A stretch of 17,383 nt of DNA from DATKWV01 sp035529405 (GTDB taxonomy: Bacteria > Planctomycetota > Phycisphaerae > Sedimentisphaerales > Anaerobacaceae). This document shows, piece by piece, positions 7,631 through 14,831 of the stretch. Within the stretch, counting starts at the first letter, position 1. Each line of letters starts with the position of its first letter. A model generated the notes under the pieces. It ran no database searches. It saw only the letters and a list, made by a program, of their open reading frames with translations, and was not told where the DNA came from. The stretch covers positions 1 through 17,383 of the forward strand of contig DATKWV010000051.1 of the NCBI GenBank assembly GCA_035529405.1. The letters are read 5' to 3'. Both the position numbers and the translations under genes were made by a program.

Positions 7631-8428
7631 CTATGGGTTACACAGGCGACAGGGTCTTTTGCCGGCACTGAGGCCGTCGGACCTGGTTTTGTAGTAAACG
7701 AGATTTTCGGGATGGATTCTCTTTGCCGAACTGCACTGAGGCTTGTGAAATACCTTGCTGTTTTTGGAAGCAACGTATTCGTACTGAGCCTGCGGGGCAG
7801 GGACAGTTAATTCAAGGGCCTGCCGCGGCCTGGGGGCCGGGACATTGGGGTCCTGGGGCAGCGGCTGAAGGTGCGGGGTTTTTTGCAAATTGCTTGCACG
7901 CCAGGCATCAATGAACTGCTGGACCTGATTCAGTATCGTGCTGGTTACGGTGTCGGGCATAGCCTGCACGGACACGGCGCGCATAGACGGGATAGACTGC
8001 CAGACATCGGCCTTGAAAAACAAGTCGCGCTGTGCCAGTCGTGCCTCGACAGCCAGCGATACCTGTGCACGATAGACATACAGGTCGGCATCCGTGAACT
8101 TGACCATTTCCATTTTGACCCTTAATTCGGGGACACCACGAGCTTTTGCGGAAGGGCCAAGCCGGTCGGGGCCAACAACAGTGATGCCGGCTTTTTCGAT
8201 TCTGCTTTTTATGCTTGTTTGCAGTTCGTTCCAGGACAGGCCGTCCTGCCCCGGGCCGGAGTCGGCTGGTTCAATGACAATGTACAATTCGTCAATTCCC
8301 TCCAGGGCGGGATTAGCACGGCCAGGGCGCGTCAGAGGCATTGACGGTGATTCGGTATCGGCGGCTTTGGCTGAAACGGACAAGAAAACAAAAGCAGTTA
8401 CAAGAAAACAGAATTTGTTCGGTTTCAT
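7631..8428 (-). CDS. Secreted protein with C-terminal Ada-type zinc motif, function unknown
   Basis: The 265-residue product starts with a clear signal peptide, cleavage likely after AKA (residue 22), so it acts outside the cytoplasm. The middle part (about 45-185) is a mixed alpha/beta domain I do not recognise. It is followed by a Pro-rich linker (about 190-212). The end (about 215-265) matches the Me-Ada/Ada zinc-binding pattern: KVFHKPQC, KRIHPENLVYYKTRSDGLSAG, PCRLC. H228, C232, C260 and C263 are the candidate metal ligands. No methyltransferase active site is present, so it is not an Ada repair protein; this domain also occurs in nucleases and unrelated exported proteins. A strong Shine-Dalgarno (GGGAGG, 8431-8436) precedes the ATG. 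It is the last gene of the operon with DUF1805 and phosphomannomutase, 55 bp after the DUF1805 gene. Confidence 0.72.
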   Translation of the reverse strand: MKPNKFCFLVTAFVFLSVSAKAADTESPSMPLTRPGRANPALEGIDELYIVIEPADSGPGQDGLSWNELQTSIKSRIEKAGITVVGPDRLGPSAKARGVPELRVKMEMVKFTDADLYVYRAQVSLAVEARLAQRDLFFKADVWQSIPSMRAVSVQAMPDTVTSTILNQVQQFIDAWRASNLQKTPHLQPLPQDPNVPAPRPRQALELTVPAPQAQYEYVASKNSKVFHKPQCSSAKRIHPENLVYYKTRSDGLSAGKRPCRLCNP

Positions 8429-8483
8429 AACCTCCCTTTCGCGCTGAGATTTTTATGCAGTGTGCAGAGATATTTATGCGATT

Positions 8484-8792
8484 TTATGCGATAAGAGCAA
8501 AGGCATCGTCTGCGGTGATACCTTCTTTTACACCGAGGGCGCGTGCCTTCGAGTTTGCCTTTATAATCCTGCGGCTGGGAAAACGCTCAAGTGTGCCGAT
8601 AGGGTTTTCCGGCGTGCTTTCGACAATCGCAGCGGCAACGCCGTACCTGTCACAGGCCTGGATGTCGATGGCCGGACATGCCAAAAACCCTTTGGGGCCG
8701 GCCACCAGAAGAATGTTAAAGCCGGGCCATTTTGTCTGCACGGCCTCGACAGGTCCGTTCGCGGTCTGAAATGTTTTTGTATATATTTCCAT
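8484..8792 (-). CDS. DUF1805 (YunC-like) protein
   Basis: This 102-residue protein matches the DUF1805 family, whose known structure is Bacillus subtilis YunC; no function is established. Visible family features are the N-terminal beta strands, then NILLVAGPKGFLACPAIDI and CDRYGVAAAIV, and a C-terminal helix after LGVKEGITADDAFALI. No signal peptide or membrane segment is seen, so it is likely cytoplasmic. It starts 24 bp after the end of the phosphomannomutase gene and is almost surely co-transcribed with it. No clear Shine-Dalgarno precedes the ATG, which suggests translation coupled to the gene upstream. The length is usual for the family. Confidence 0.8.
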   Translation of the reverse strand: MEIYTKTFQTANGPVEAVQTKWPGFNILLVAGPKGFLACPAIDIQACDRYGVAAAIVESTPENPIGTLERFPSRRIIKANSKARALGVKEGITADDAFALIA

Positions 8793-8816
8793 TTTCAGTG
8801 CCGGGCGTTTCGATGG

Positions 8817-10187
8817 TCATACGGGTTGGCCGAGATGATTTTTGAATTCCGCCAGTTTCTGCTCAAGCAGTTCTTTGGTTTTGGCCTCGATGTTTAGTCT
8901 CAGCAGCGGCTCGGTGTTGCTGGGGCGGCAATTAAACCACCACTCTTTGTACCGAACGGTTATACCGTCAAGCTCGTCAGTGTCGCCGGTGCTGTATTTT
9001 TTTGCCAGGTCGCGGACGGCAGCCTTCTTGTCATTGACCCTGAAATTCAACTCGCCGCTGCTGCAGTACCTTCGCAACGGCTCGATAAGCCGGCTGACGA
9101 GGACTTGTGCGGCGCTTACAATGTTCAGAACGTGCACGAGGGTAATCATACCGGAATCGGTGTTGTAGTTGTCGCGGTAATAGAAATGGCCGGAAAGCTC
9201 GCCCCCGAATACGGCGTGTGAATCACGCAGTGCCTTTTTCATAAAGGCGTGGCCGACGCGCTCCCTTCGCGGCGTACCGTGGTTAGCAAGAATCTCTTCA
9301 GGGACAACAAGACTGCTTCGCAGGTCATAAACGACCACCGAGCCGGGGTCTGTCTTTAGAAAATAGGGGACCATCAAAGCAGTGATTAAATCGCAGCTTA
9401 TGGTGCTGCCTTTTTCATCGACCATCATCAATCGGTCGGCATCGCCGTCAAAGCAGACACCGAAATCACAGTTCTGTTCGACTACAACCTTTTTTAACTG
9501 GGCCAGATTCTCTTCAACGAGGGGATTGGGCTCATGCTGGAAGGTGCCCTTATGCTCGAAGTTCAAGGGTACTATCTCGATTGGCAAGGAGCCGAAAACG
9601 GCAGGTACCATTTTGCCGGCCATTCCGTTCGAGGCATCGACGGCAATTTTGAGGTCTTTGACGGTTGGCTGAAGGAATTTCAGAACGTGAGTTTTGTAGG
9701 CGTCGGTCAAATCGGTTTTTTCCACCGAGCCGGTGGGTCTGCCTTTTGTATGAAGCATTGCAGTTGCGATATGCTCGATGTCTTTGAGGCCGGTATCGAG
9801 GCCGACGGGTCTTGCGTCCTGGCCGGATACCTTAAAGCCGTTATACTTGGCGGGGTTGTGTGAGGCGGTTACCTGAATGCCGCCGCAGGTGCCGAGATGA
9901 TTGATTGCAAAATACATCTGCGGGGTGTCAATCATACCGATATCGATTACATTGGCGCCGGAGGTGGTTATTCCCTTTATAAGTGCGCGGACCAGGGGTT
10001 CGCTGTGGGTCCTCATATCTCGGCCGACGCATACCGCCTGCGAATTGGCTAATCCGCGTTTGTAGCCGTGCAGCATGGAGCGCAGGAAACGGGCGGAGGC
10101 ACAGCCTATTTTCCAGGCGTCTTCTTCGTTAATCTGGTCGGGATACACGCCCCTTATGTCGTATGCTTTGAAGATTGTGCTGTCCAT
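8817..10187 (-). CDS. Phosphomannomutase/phosphoglucomutase
   Basis: Cytoplasmic enzyme of the alpha-D-phosphohexomutase superfamily that moves phosphate between C6 and C1 of mannose or glucose phosphates, feeding GDP-mannose and other nucleotide sugars for cell-surface glycans. All four family loops are intact in the 456 residues: phosphoserine loop TASHNP (107-112, catalytic S109), Mg site DGDADR (247-252), sugar loop GGELSGH (328-334) and phosphate loop RPSNTEP (421-427). GGELSGH and the length fit the bifunctional PMM/PGM (AlgC/ManB-like) group better than GlmM, but substrate choice cannot be fixed. AAGGA lies about 8 bases upstream of the ATG. It heads a three-gene operon behind a near-consensus promoter. 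Confidence 0.92.
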   Translation of the reverse strand: MDSTIFKAYDIRGVYPDQINEEDAWKIGCASARFLRSMLHGYKRGLANSQAVCVGRDMRTHSEPLVRALIKGITTSGANVIDIGMIDTPQMYFAINHLGTCGGIQVTASHNPAKYNGFKVSGQDARPVGLDTGLKDIEHIATAMLHTKGRPTGSVEKTDLTDAYKTHVLKFLQPTVKDLKIAVDASNGMAGKMVPAVFGSLPIEIVPLNFEHKGTFQHEPNPLVEENLAQLKKVVVEQNCDFGVCFDGDADRLMMVDEKGSTISCDLITALMVPYFLKTDPGSVVVYDLRSSLVVPEEILANHGTPRRERVGHAFMKKALRDSHAVFGGELSGHFYYRDNYNTDSGMITLVHVLNIVSAAQVLVSRLIEPLRRYCSSGELNFRVNDKKAAVRDLAKKYSTGDTDELDGITVRYKEWWFNCRPSNTEPLLRLNIEAKTKELLEQKLAEFKNHLGQPV

Positions 10188-10262
10188 TATCAGCTTTCCT
10201 TAATCAGCAGGGCAATTTGTTTGCCAAAGGGTCAACGGGCTATCACTTAACGATGAAACGAT

Positions 10263-10292
10263 ACTATACACCGCCTGTGCGGACGATGTCAA
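10263..10292 (-). promoter_or_regulatory. Near-consensus sigma-70 promoter for the phosphomannomutase operon
   Basis: On the minus strand, a perfect -35 TTGACA (10292-10287) and a -10 TATAGT (10268-10263) are separated by 18 bases. The expected start near 10256 gives a leader of about 68 bases to the ATG at 10187. It lies in the 135-base gap after rpoN, so the operon does not depend on read-through from rpoN. Confidence 0.75.
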
Positions 10293-10322
10293 CAATGAAT
10301 GCAGGAAAGCCGCGGGCTGGAA

Positions 10323-11795
10323 TTAATACCTTTTTCTGTACCTTGCGGCGGGGATTTTGAGAAGTTTGCGGTACTTTGCGACGGTTCTTCTGGCGAGGTT
10401 CTTGATGCCGGCCTGTTCGAGACGCTTGTGTATCTGTGCGTCACTTAAGGGCCTGGTTTTGTCCTCGGAATCGATAATCTGCTCGAGCTGCGTACGAATC
10501 GCCTCCCAGCTCAGCTCCTGGCCGGCGTCGTTTTTGGTACCGCCGCTGAAGAATTTTCGCAGCGGCAGTATGCCCCAGGAACACTGAATGTATTTTCCGG
10601 CAACGGCGCGCGAAACAGTGGCAAGGTGAACACCGACCTCGGCGGCAACGGTGCCCATTGGAAGCGGGCGAAGATACAACTGCCCCTTTTCAAAGAAGTC
10701 CCGCTGATACCTGACCACGGCCTCGGCAACTTTCAACAGTGTGGTCCTTCGCTGCCGAATGGCGTCAATAATCCACTGCGCGCTTCGGATATTGTTCTGC
10801 AAAAACTTTTTTGTGTTTTCACTGCACTGTTTGTCGGCGGCCAGCCTGGAATAATAATCGCTGATTCTCAGGCTGGGCACATCGGAATCAGCCAGGCGAA
10901 CAGAAAACAGCAGTGAATCATCCGATTGCTCAACTATAACGTCGACCTTGACACAGTGGTTGCGGTTGGGGCCAATCTGCAGGCCCGGGGATGTGTCCAG
11001 CTTGCTGAGACGCTCGATGGCACGATTGACCTGTTCAATACCGCAATTCATCTGCCTGGCTATCTGGGGCAAGCGATTGTCGAGAAGCTTGTCCATATAC
11101 TCTGAAACAAGGGTCTGCTCAAAGGCAGTGTCATCGCCGCCGGCAGCCAGTTGTATAAGAAGACACTCCTTGAGGTCGCGCGAGCCTATTCCGGCAGGCT
11201 CGAGGGTCTGCACAAGTTTCAGGGCCCTTTGCAGGTGGTCAAGGTTAAAATCGGACTTGTCCTTGTTGTATAACTGCTCGATCCTGGTGGTCAGGTATCC
11301 CCTGTCGTCAATATAATCTATAATTGTGCTGCCGGCATTGTACACTTTGGGGTCACATTCGACCAATCTCCACTGGCTGGTGAGGTACTCGTGCAGTGAT
11401 TCAGGCACCGCAGGTGTATTTTTTATGGCCTGTAATTTCGGGTCGGATTCATCGGGCCGGGCAAACCTGTGGTAAGGCTGGGCTCGACTCATGTAATCGT
11501 GATAGTCGTCGTCCAGGCCGTCAATGCGCGCGAAATCGCTGGCTCTTTCACCGTCACTGTCGCCGGCAAAATCCGTTTCGTCCCTGGTGACATCGGCGTC
11601 AGTGTTGGTGGAGCCGTCGTCCTGACCATCAGCCGGTTCGTCCACCTCCAGGACGGGGTTGTTATTCAGTTCCTGCTCAATTCTTTCCTGAAGGGCCAGA
11701 ATGGGAAGCTGCAGAATCTCCATCGACTGAATCATTCGCGGAGCAAGCTTCATTCTCTGCTCCAGCCGCATTTGTGTGTTCATCTGCAGTTTCAT
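10323..11795 (-). CDS. rpoN: RNA polymerase sigma-54 factor RpoN
   Basis: RpoN directs RNA polymerase to -24/-12 promoters that need an AAA+ activator. The 490-residue product has the full architecture. Region I has the Gln/Leu-rich start (MNTQMRLEQRMKLAPRM, then IQSMEILQLPILALQERI). An acidic linker covers about 50-95, followed by the core-binding domain (LHEYLTSQW..., about 130-260), the central HTH domain (...VHLATVSRAVAGKY), and the C-terminal RpoN box ARRTVAKYRKLL (468-479), which contacts the -24 element. Length is normal and no key part is missing. No strong Shine-Dalgarno precedes the ATG. No sigma-54 activator gene lies in the window. Next to it are recR upstream and the phosphomannomutase gene downstream, not the lptB/hpf/ptsN neighbours of proteobacteria. 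Confidence 0.97.
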   Translation of the reverse strand: MKLQMNTQMRLEQRMKLAPRMIQSMEILQLPILALQERIEQELNNNPVLEVDEPADGQDDGSTNTDADVTRDETDFAGDSDGERASDFARIDGLDDDYHDYMSRAQPYHRFARPDESDPKLQAIKNTPAVPESLHEYLTSQWRLVECDPKVYNAGSTIIDYIDDRGYLTTRIEQLYNKDKSDFNLDHLQRALKLVQTLEPAGIGSRDLKECLLIQLAAGGDDTAFEQTLVSEYMDKLLDNRLPQIARQMNCGIEQVNRAIERLSKLDTSPGLQIGPNRNHCVKVDVIVEQSDDSLLFSVRLADSDVPSLRISDYYSRLAADKQCSENTKKFLQNNIRSAQWIIDAIRQRRTTLLKVAEAVVRYQRDFFEKGQLYLRPLPMGTVAAEVGVHLATVSRAVAGKYIQCSWGILPLRKFFSGGTKNDAGQELSWEAIRTQLEQIIDSEDKTRPLSDAQIHKRLEQAGIKNLARRTVAKYRKLLKIPAARYRKRY

Positions 11796-11848
11796 AGTTC
11801 GGTCCCGGAACGCTTATTACTATCTGCGTGGCAACTGCTTATGTGATT

Positions 11849-11857
11849 ATTATACCA
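11849..11857 (-). promoter_or_regulatory. Extended -10 promoter for rpoN
   Basis: On the minus strand TGG (11857-11855) directly precedes a perfect TATAAT (11854-11849). No good -35 is seen, as usual for extended -10 promoters. The expected start near 11842 leaves about 46 bases to the rpoN ATG. It lies in the 110-base gap between recR and rpoN. Confidence 0.6.
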
Positions 11858-11905
11858 TAAATGCTGCGAAAAGGCGCGCAATAACACGGACACGGCAGCT
11901 AAAAA

Positions 11906-12511
11906 TCACTGCATTGGGTGTCTTCCGGTTATGGCGTCGGTAAGGATTTTGCCGCTTGCGTATTCGATGGTTCCGCCTGCCGGCAGGCCCCTGGCAAGCC
12001 TGGTAATTTTTACACCCGACGGCCTTAACAGTGAGCTTATATAAAGGGCGGTGCCGTCACCAGCCAGGTCGGGATTCGTGGCCATAATTACTTCCTTAAT
12101 ACCGCCGGCACGGACCCTTTCGAGCAGGCCGTTGATAGTCAAATCTTCCGGCTCAACCCCCTCCAGCGGCGCAATATGGCCGCCAAGCACGTGATATACC
12201 CAGTTGCAACAGCTTGTTTTTTCAAGACTTATGATGTCTTTGGCCTGTTCGACCACGCAAACGGCACTTTTATCCCGCCGGGTGTCGGCACATATCGCGC
12301 AGATATTCTGCTCGCTTAAGTTATTACAGATTTGGCAGCGGGTGGTCTTGTTTTTGACGTCGGCGATGGCCCGGGCAAGCGCCATGGCAGCGGCGGTGTC
12401 GGTATTGAGTATATAAAAAGCCAGGCGTTCGGCAGTCCGCGGCCCGATGCCGGGCAGCTTGCCGAATTCCTCTATAAGGTTATTCAGGCTTTCAGTATAG
12501 ACACCGCTCAT
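11906..12511 (-). CDS. recR: Recombination mediator protein RecR
   Basis: RecR works with RecO, and RecF in some cases, to load RecA on gapped single-stranded DNA during repair. The 201-residue product has the family parts in order: helix-hairpin-helix LPGIGPRTAERLA (about 19-31), zinc finger C59-x2-C62-x8-C71-x2-C74, Toprim domain from about 83 (VCVVEQAKD with E88, then TNPDLAGDGTA), and a C-terminal Walker-B-like stretch with GLPAGGTIEYA. Length is normal. It starts 27 bp after the dnaX stop codon, a conserved pairing, though the ybaB/ebfC gene usual between them is missing. The Shine-Dalgarno is weak, so translation may be coupled to dnaX. Confidence 0.97.
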   Translation of the reverse strand: MSGVYTESLNNLIEEFGKLPGIGPRTAERLAFYILNTDTAAAMALARAIADVKNKTTRCQICNNLSEQNICAICADTRRDKSAVCVVEQAKDIISLEKTSCCNWVYHVLGGHIAPLEGVEPEDLTINGLLERVRAGGIKEVIMATNPDLAGDGTALYISSLLRPSGVKITRLARGLPAGGTIEYASGKILTDAITGRHPMQ

Positions 12512-12538
12512 AAAAAATTCTCAGATTTTTCACTCAAA

Positions 12539-14197
12539 TTAACAATCATTTTCGGCTTGTTCCTCTATGGCGGTAATGGTCGCATCAAAACCCAGAAGAA
12601 CCGACTTAACAGCGGGGTGGTTAATTATCTGATTTTCGGCGTCGATTCCGGGTGCGGCAGAATCCTGCTGGTGCCCGCAGGCGGATTGCTGCTGCGCGAT
12701 TTCAAGCTTAATAATGACCGGCACAGAGGTGTATTTATTCAGCAGGGACTCAAGGGCCTGCAGGCGGCCGTTGCTTTCACACATTTTTTTCTGCATCCTG
12801 GCCGACGGCTCGAATGTAAGTGTCAACACACCGTCTTCAAACGCCGTAGGCACAGCACAGCTTAAAAGCGGCCTTGTACCCGAGCCTAAGTGCTGCTGGA
12901 CAACAGCCAAAACATCCTGCCAACTGGTCTTTATCGACTCAAGGTCGCTTAGGTGAAGGCAAGTGCGGTCACCGGATGTCTGGCGGCAGTGTGAATTGTC
13001 CTGGTTTTCGTCGGTGGCGTTTTGTTCAGGGTGTGTGTGTTTTTTTTTTACAGCGGGAACATCACCTGTTTGCAGGCGGCGTAAAAGCTCGTCAACGTTC
13101 AGGAAGTGCTCGCTTAGCGCAAATCTCAGCAGACAGGCCTCCAGAAGTGCCCTGCTCTGGTCGCTGTTTTTGACCAGCCAGCGGATTTTTTCAAGGGCGG
13201 TTATGCTGTACACAAGGCCTGCTATATCAAACTTGTCGGCTAATTGGGTGAGCTGCTGTTTCTGCTGGGCGGTCAGGGCTAAAAGGGCGGTGTCGGGGCC
13301 GGTTGATTTTATGACCATCAGGTCCCGCATATAATCGACAAGGGCATCGATAATCTGCACTTCACTGACGCCGGTGTTAATCAAATCATCGGCGGCGTCA
13401 AGGGTGCCGGCGGCGGCGCTGTCGCCTATGGCTGCGACGAGATTGCACAGCTTCTGGCTGTCGGGACAGCCCAGAAAAGTTTCAAGCAGGGTGGCATTAA
13501 GCGGCTCGATACCGGTACTGATTAACCGGTCCAGCAGGCTCAGGCCGTCCCTCATAGAGCCGGTCGCCATCCGGGCCAGCGGCAAAACCATGTCCTGCTG
13601 GTACTTTATGTTTTCATTGTCAAGCACACGTTTAAGATGCTCGGCTATAAGCGGCGCGCTTATATTAGTGAAATCAAACCGCTGACAGCGGGACTGAATA
13701 GTGGGTATAACCTTGTTCGGTTCGGTGGTGGCGAAAATGAACTTTACGTGCGAGGGCGGCTCTTCGAGGATTTTCAACAGCGCGTTAAAGGCACCGGTGC
13801 TTAACATGTGCACTTCGTCTATGATATAGATTTTGAATCTCGAGCGGGCGGGCCGATAAAGGGCGTTTTCCCGCAGCTGCCGGACCTGGTCGACACCGTT
13901 GTTGGTGGCGCCGTCTATTTCGATGACGTCTATGTCCTCGCCGAGGTTTACAGCTATGCAGCTTTCGCACCGGCAGCAGGGGCTGACAGTGGGTGCGTCA
14001 GACTTCAGGCAATTGAGACTTTTGGCCAGAAGCCTTGCCATGGTGGTCTTGCCAACGCCCCTTGTACCGGTAAAAAGAAAACTGTGCGCGATTTTACCGG
14101 TTGTGATTGCGTTTTTCAGCGTCTGGACGATGGGGGCTTGGCCGACCACCTCGTCGAACGTCTGCGAACGATATTTTCTTGCCAGAACCGTGTACAT
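12539..14197 (-). CDS. dnaX: DNA polymerase III subunits gamma and tau (DnaX)
   Basis: DnaX is the AAA+ ATPase of the clamp loader and, in the long tau form, also tethers polymerase and helicase at the replication fork. The 552-residue product has Walker A GTRGVGKT (44-51), zinc ligands C63, C74, C77 and C80 (with an extra C75), the Walker B region IIDEVH (125-130) and the SRC arginine-finger motif (169-171). Domain III follows to about 365. From about 370 the sequence is a low-complexity, Gln/Asp/His-rich linker, then a C-terminal tau-like domain from about 410. At codons 383-386 the coding strand has ten A in a row (13049-13040), a likely slippage site that would give a 390-residue gamma form. 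The ATG lies 24 bp after the four-helix-bundle gene and has no visible Shine-Dalgarno, but the conserved MYTVLARKYR start supports it. Confidence 0.96.
   Translation of the reverse strand: MYTVLARKYRSQTFDEVVGQAPIVQTLKNAITTGKIAHSFLFTGTRGVGKTTMARLLAKSLNCLKSDAPTVSPCCRCESCIAVNLGEDIDVIEIDGATNNGVDQVRQLRENALYRPARSRFKIYIIDEVHMLSTGAFNALLKILEEPPSHVKFIFATTEPNKVIPTIQSRCQRFDFTNISAPLIAEHLKRVLDNENIKYQQDMVLPLARMATGSMRDGLSLLDRLISTGIEPLNATLLETFLGCPDSQKLCNLVAAIGDSAAAGTLDAADDLINTGVSEVQIIDALVDYMRDLMVIKSTGPDTALLALTAQQKQQLTQLADKFDIAGLVYSITALEKIRWLVKNSDQSRALLEACLLRFALSEHFLNVDELLRRLQTGDVPAVKKKHTHPEQNATDENQDNSHCRQTSGDRTCLHLSDLESIKTSWQDVLAVVQQHLGSGTRPLLSCAVPTAFEDGVLTLTFEPSARMQKKMCESNGRLQALESLLNKYTSVPVIIKLEIAQQQSACGHQQDSAAPGIDAENQIINHPAVKSVLLGFDATITAIEEQAENDC
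13026..13067 (-). promoter_or_regulatory. Probable frameshift/slippage signal in dnaX
   Basis: On the coding strand the order is: AGGTGA (13067-13062, Shine-Dalgarno-like), a 12-base gap, ten A (13049-13040), then CACACACAC. A shift to the -1 frame after K386 reads Thr-His-Thr-Pro and then TGA (13028-13026). This parallels dnaX of Thermus thermophilus (slippage on an A run) and of E. coli (A6G slippery site with an upstream SD). I see no strong downstream hairpin, so transcriptional slippage on the A run may be the main route. Functional use is inferred. Confidence 0.65.
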
Positions 14198-14217
14198 CGG
14201 TAATTGATTATTGCTTA

Positions 14218-14234
14218 TTGATTATCGACTATTG
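14218..14234 (+). repeat. Inverted repeat, copy next to dnaX
   Basis: TTGATTATCGACTATTG matches, in inverted orientation, TTGATAATTGACTATGG on the minus strand at 14666-14650, with 14 of 17 positions equal. The copy overlaps the last codons of the four-helix-bundle gene. It is embedded in a longer ATTGATTATTG-rich stretch (14200-14234) that fills the space up to the dnaX start. Confidence 0.5.
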
Positions 14235-14623
14235 TAATTTACAATAGTTTGGCCTGCGGCAATAAATTCAGAACTCCTGTTATTTGCCGTTTTCCTCGAA
14301 GCCACAAAAATGGCGGTTAATTCTCTTCCTTCGTCGAGCAGGTCAGCAACCTTTTCGGGGTCAAGAAGTTTTTCGGTAATGATAAATTCCATCCAAAAAC
14401 AGGATTCGTCGGTCTCTTCGACAACTATACTCAATTTCGAGCAGAAACTGGCCCTGGACTGCGCTATACAAGCAGCACGGTAGTTGGCGGCGGCAGATGT
14501 CGAACACTTTATCAACTGTAACCGAATATGTTTGCCCAGCGGGGTCGCCGGCAGTGCAGAGCTTAACTTAACACTGCGATGTGCAAACTGCTTAATCCGG
14601 TCTTTCAGGTCATTCGGGTTCAC
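14222..14623 (-). CDS. Four-helix-bundle protein (23S rRNA intervening-sequence / S23 family)
   Basis: The 133-residue product belongs to the four-helix-bundle family first seen encoded inside intervening sequences of 23S rRNA genes and later as free-standing genes in many bacteria; its function is unknown. Visible features are NPNDLKDRIKQFAHRSVKL at the start, LQLIKCSTSAAANYRAACIAQSRASF in helix two, and EETDESCFWMEFI, the most conserved block. The frame also opens at a TTG at 14638, but the GTG at 14623 gives the usual NPxxLKxR start and is preferred. It sits between the SRP RNA gene and dnaX, normally close neighbours, and is flanked by imperfect inverted repeats, so it looks inserted. No rRNA is nearby. 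It is cytoplasmic and probably co-transcribed with dnaX. Confidence 0.85.
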   Translation of the reverse strand: MNPNDLKDRIKQFAHRSVKLSSALPATPLGKHIRLQLIKCSTSAAANYRAACIAQSRASFCSKLSIVVEETDESCFWMEFIITEKLLDPEKVADLLDEGRELTAIFVASRKTANNRSSEFIAAGQTIVNYNSR

Positions 14624-14649
14624 GATAACGCCCAACAATCACCAATTAT

Positions 14650-14666
14650 CCATAGTCAATTATCAA
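14650..14666 (-). repeat. Inverted repeat, copy next to the SRP RNA gene
   Basis: Read on the minus strand, TTGATAATTGACTATGG (14666-14650) is the partner of the copy at 14218-14234. It lies 27 bases upstream of the GTG of the four-helix-bundle gene and 9 bases after the end of the SRP RNA. With the other copy it brackets about 450 bases holding the one gene. Confidence 0.5.
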
Positions 14667-14675
14667 TCAAAAGAT

Positions 14676-14771
14676 GGCCGGGTTTACCACAGCACAACAA
14701 AGCACACGCTTATGGCTGCTCGGTTCCCCGCCTGACCAGATTCACGGGCTGTGTCTGCATGGGACCCGGCC
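14676..14771 (-). ncRNA. ffs: Signal recognition particle RNA, small bacterial (4.5S) type
   Basis: The minus strand encodes a 96-base RNA with the hallmarks of small bacterial SRP RNA, which binds Ffh and targets membrane and secreted proteins. The ends GGCCGGGT (14771-14764) and ACCCGGCC (14683-14676) pair perfectly. CACAGC and GCTGTG form an inner stem. The apical Ffh-binding hairpin has GGTCAG on one side, a GGAA tetraloop closed by CGG/CCG, and AGCAGCC on the other, the universal motif. The short form has no Alu domain. The place upstream of dnaX-recR is the same as in Bacillus subtilis (scr-dnaX-yaaK-recR), which supports the call. A short T run (ATCTTTTG) follows the 3' end. The exact ends are from pairing only. 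Confidence 0.92.
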
Positions 14772-14831
14772 AAAAATCAAAACCCTGTCAAAGAGCAATA
14801 CCTGCAAAACAGGCGTTTTTTTTGCGGCTGG

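Noticed and set aside
12332..12865. Open + strand frame across the recR/dnaX junction
   Set aside because: Antisense to two conserved genes, with no domain pattern or ribosome site.
14624..14638. TTG start of the four-helix-bundle gene
   Set aside because: It adds five residues before the family-typical NPxxLKxR start; the GTG at 14623 fits better.
14786..14791. Perfect TTGACA just upstream of the SRP RNA on the minus strand
   Set aside because: No -10-like element lies 15-19 bases downstream; that place is inside the GC-rich SRP RNA stem.
14801..14823. Hairpin CCTG/CAGG followed by eight T on the + strand
   Set aside because: It looks like a terminator, but no + strand gene lies upstream; the stem has only four pairs. 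It is more likely part of the SRP RNA leader region.
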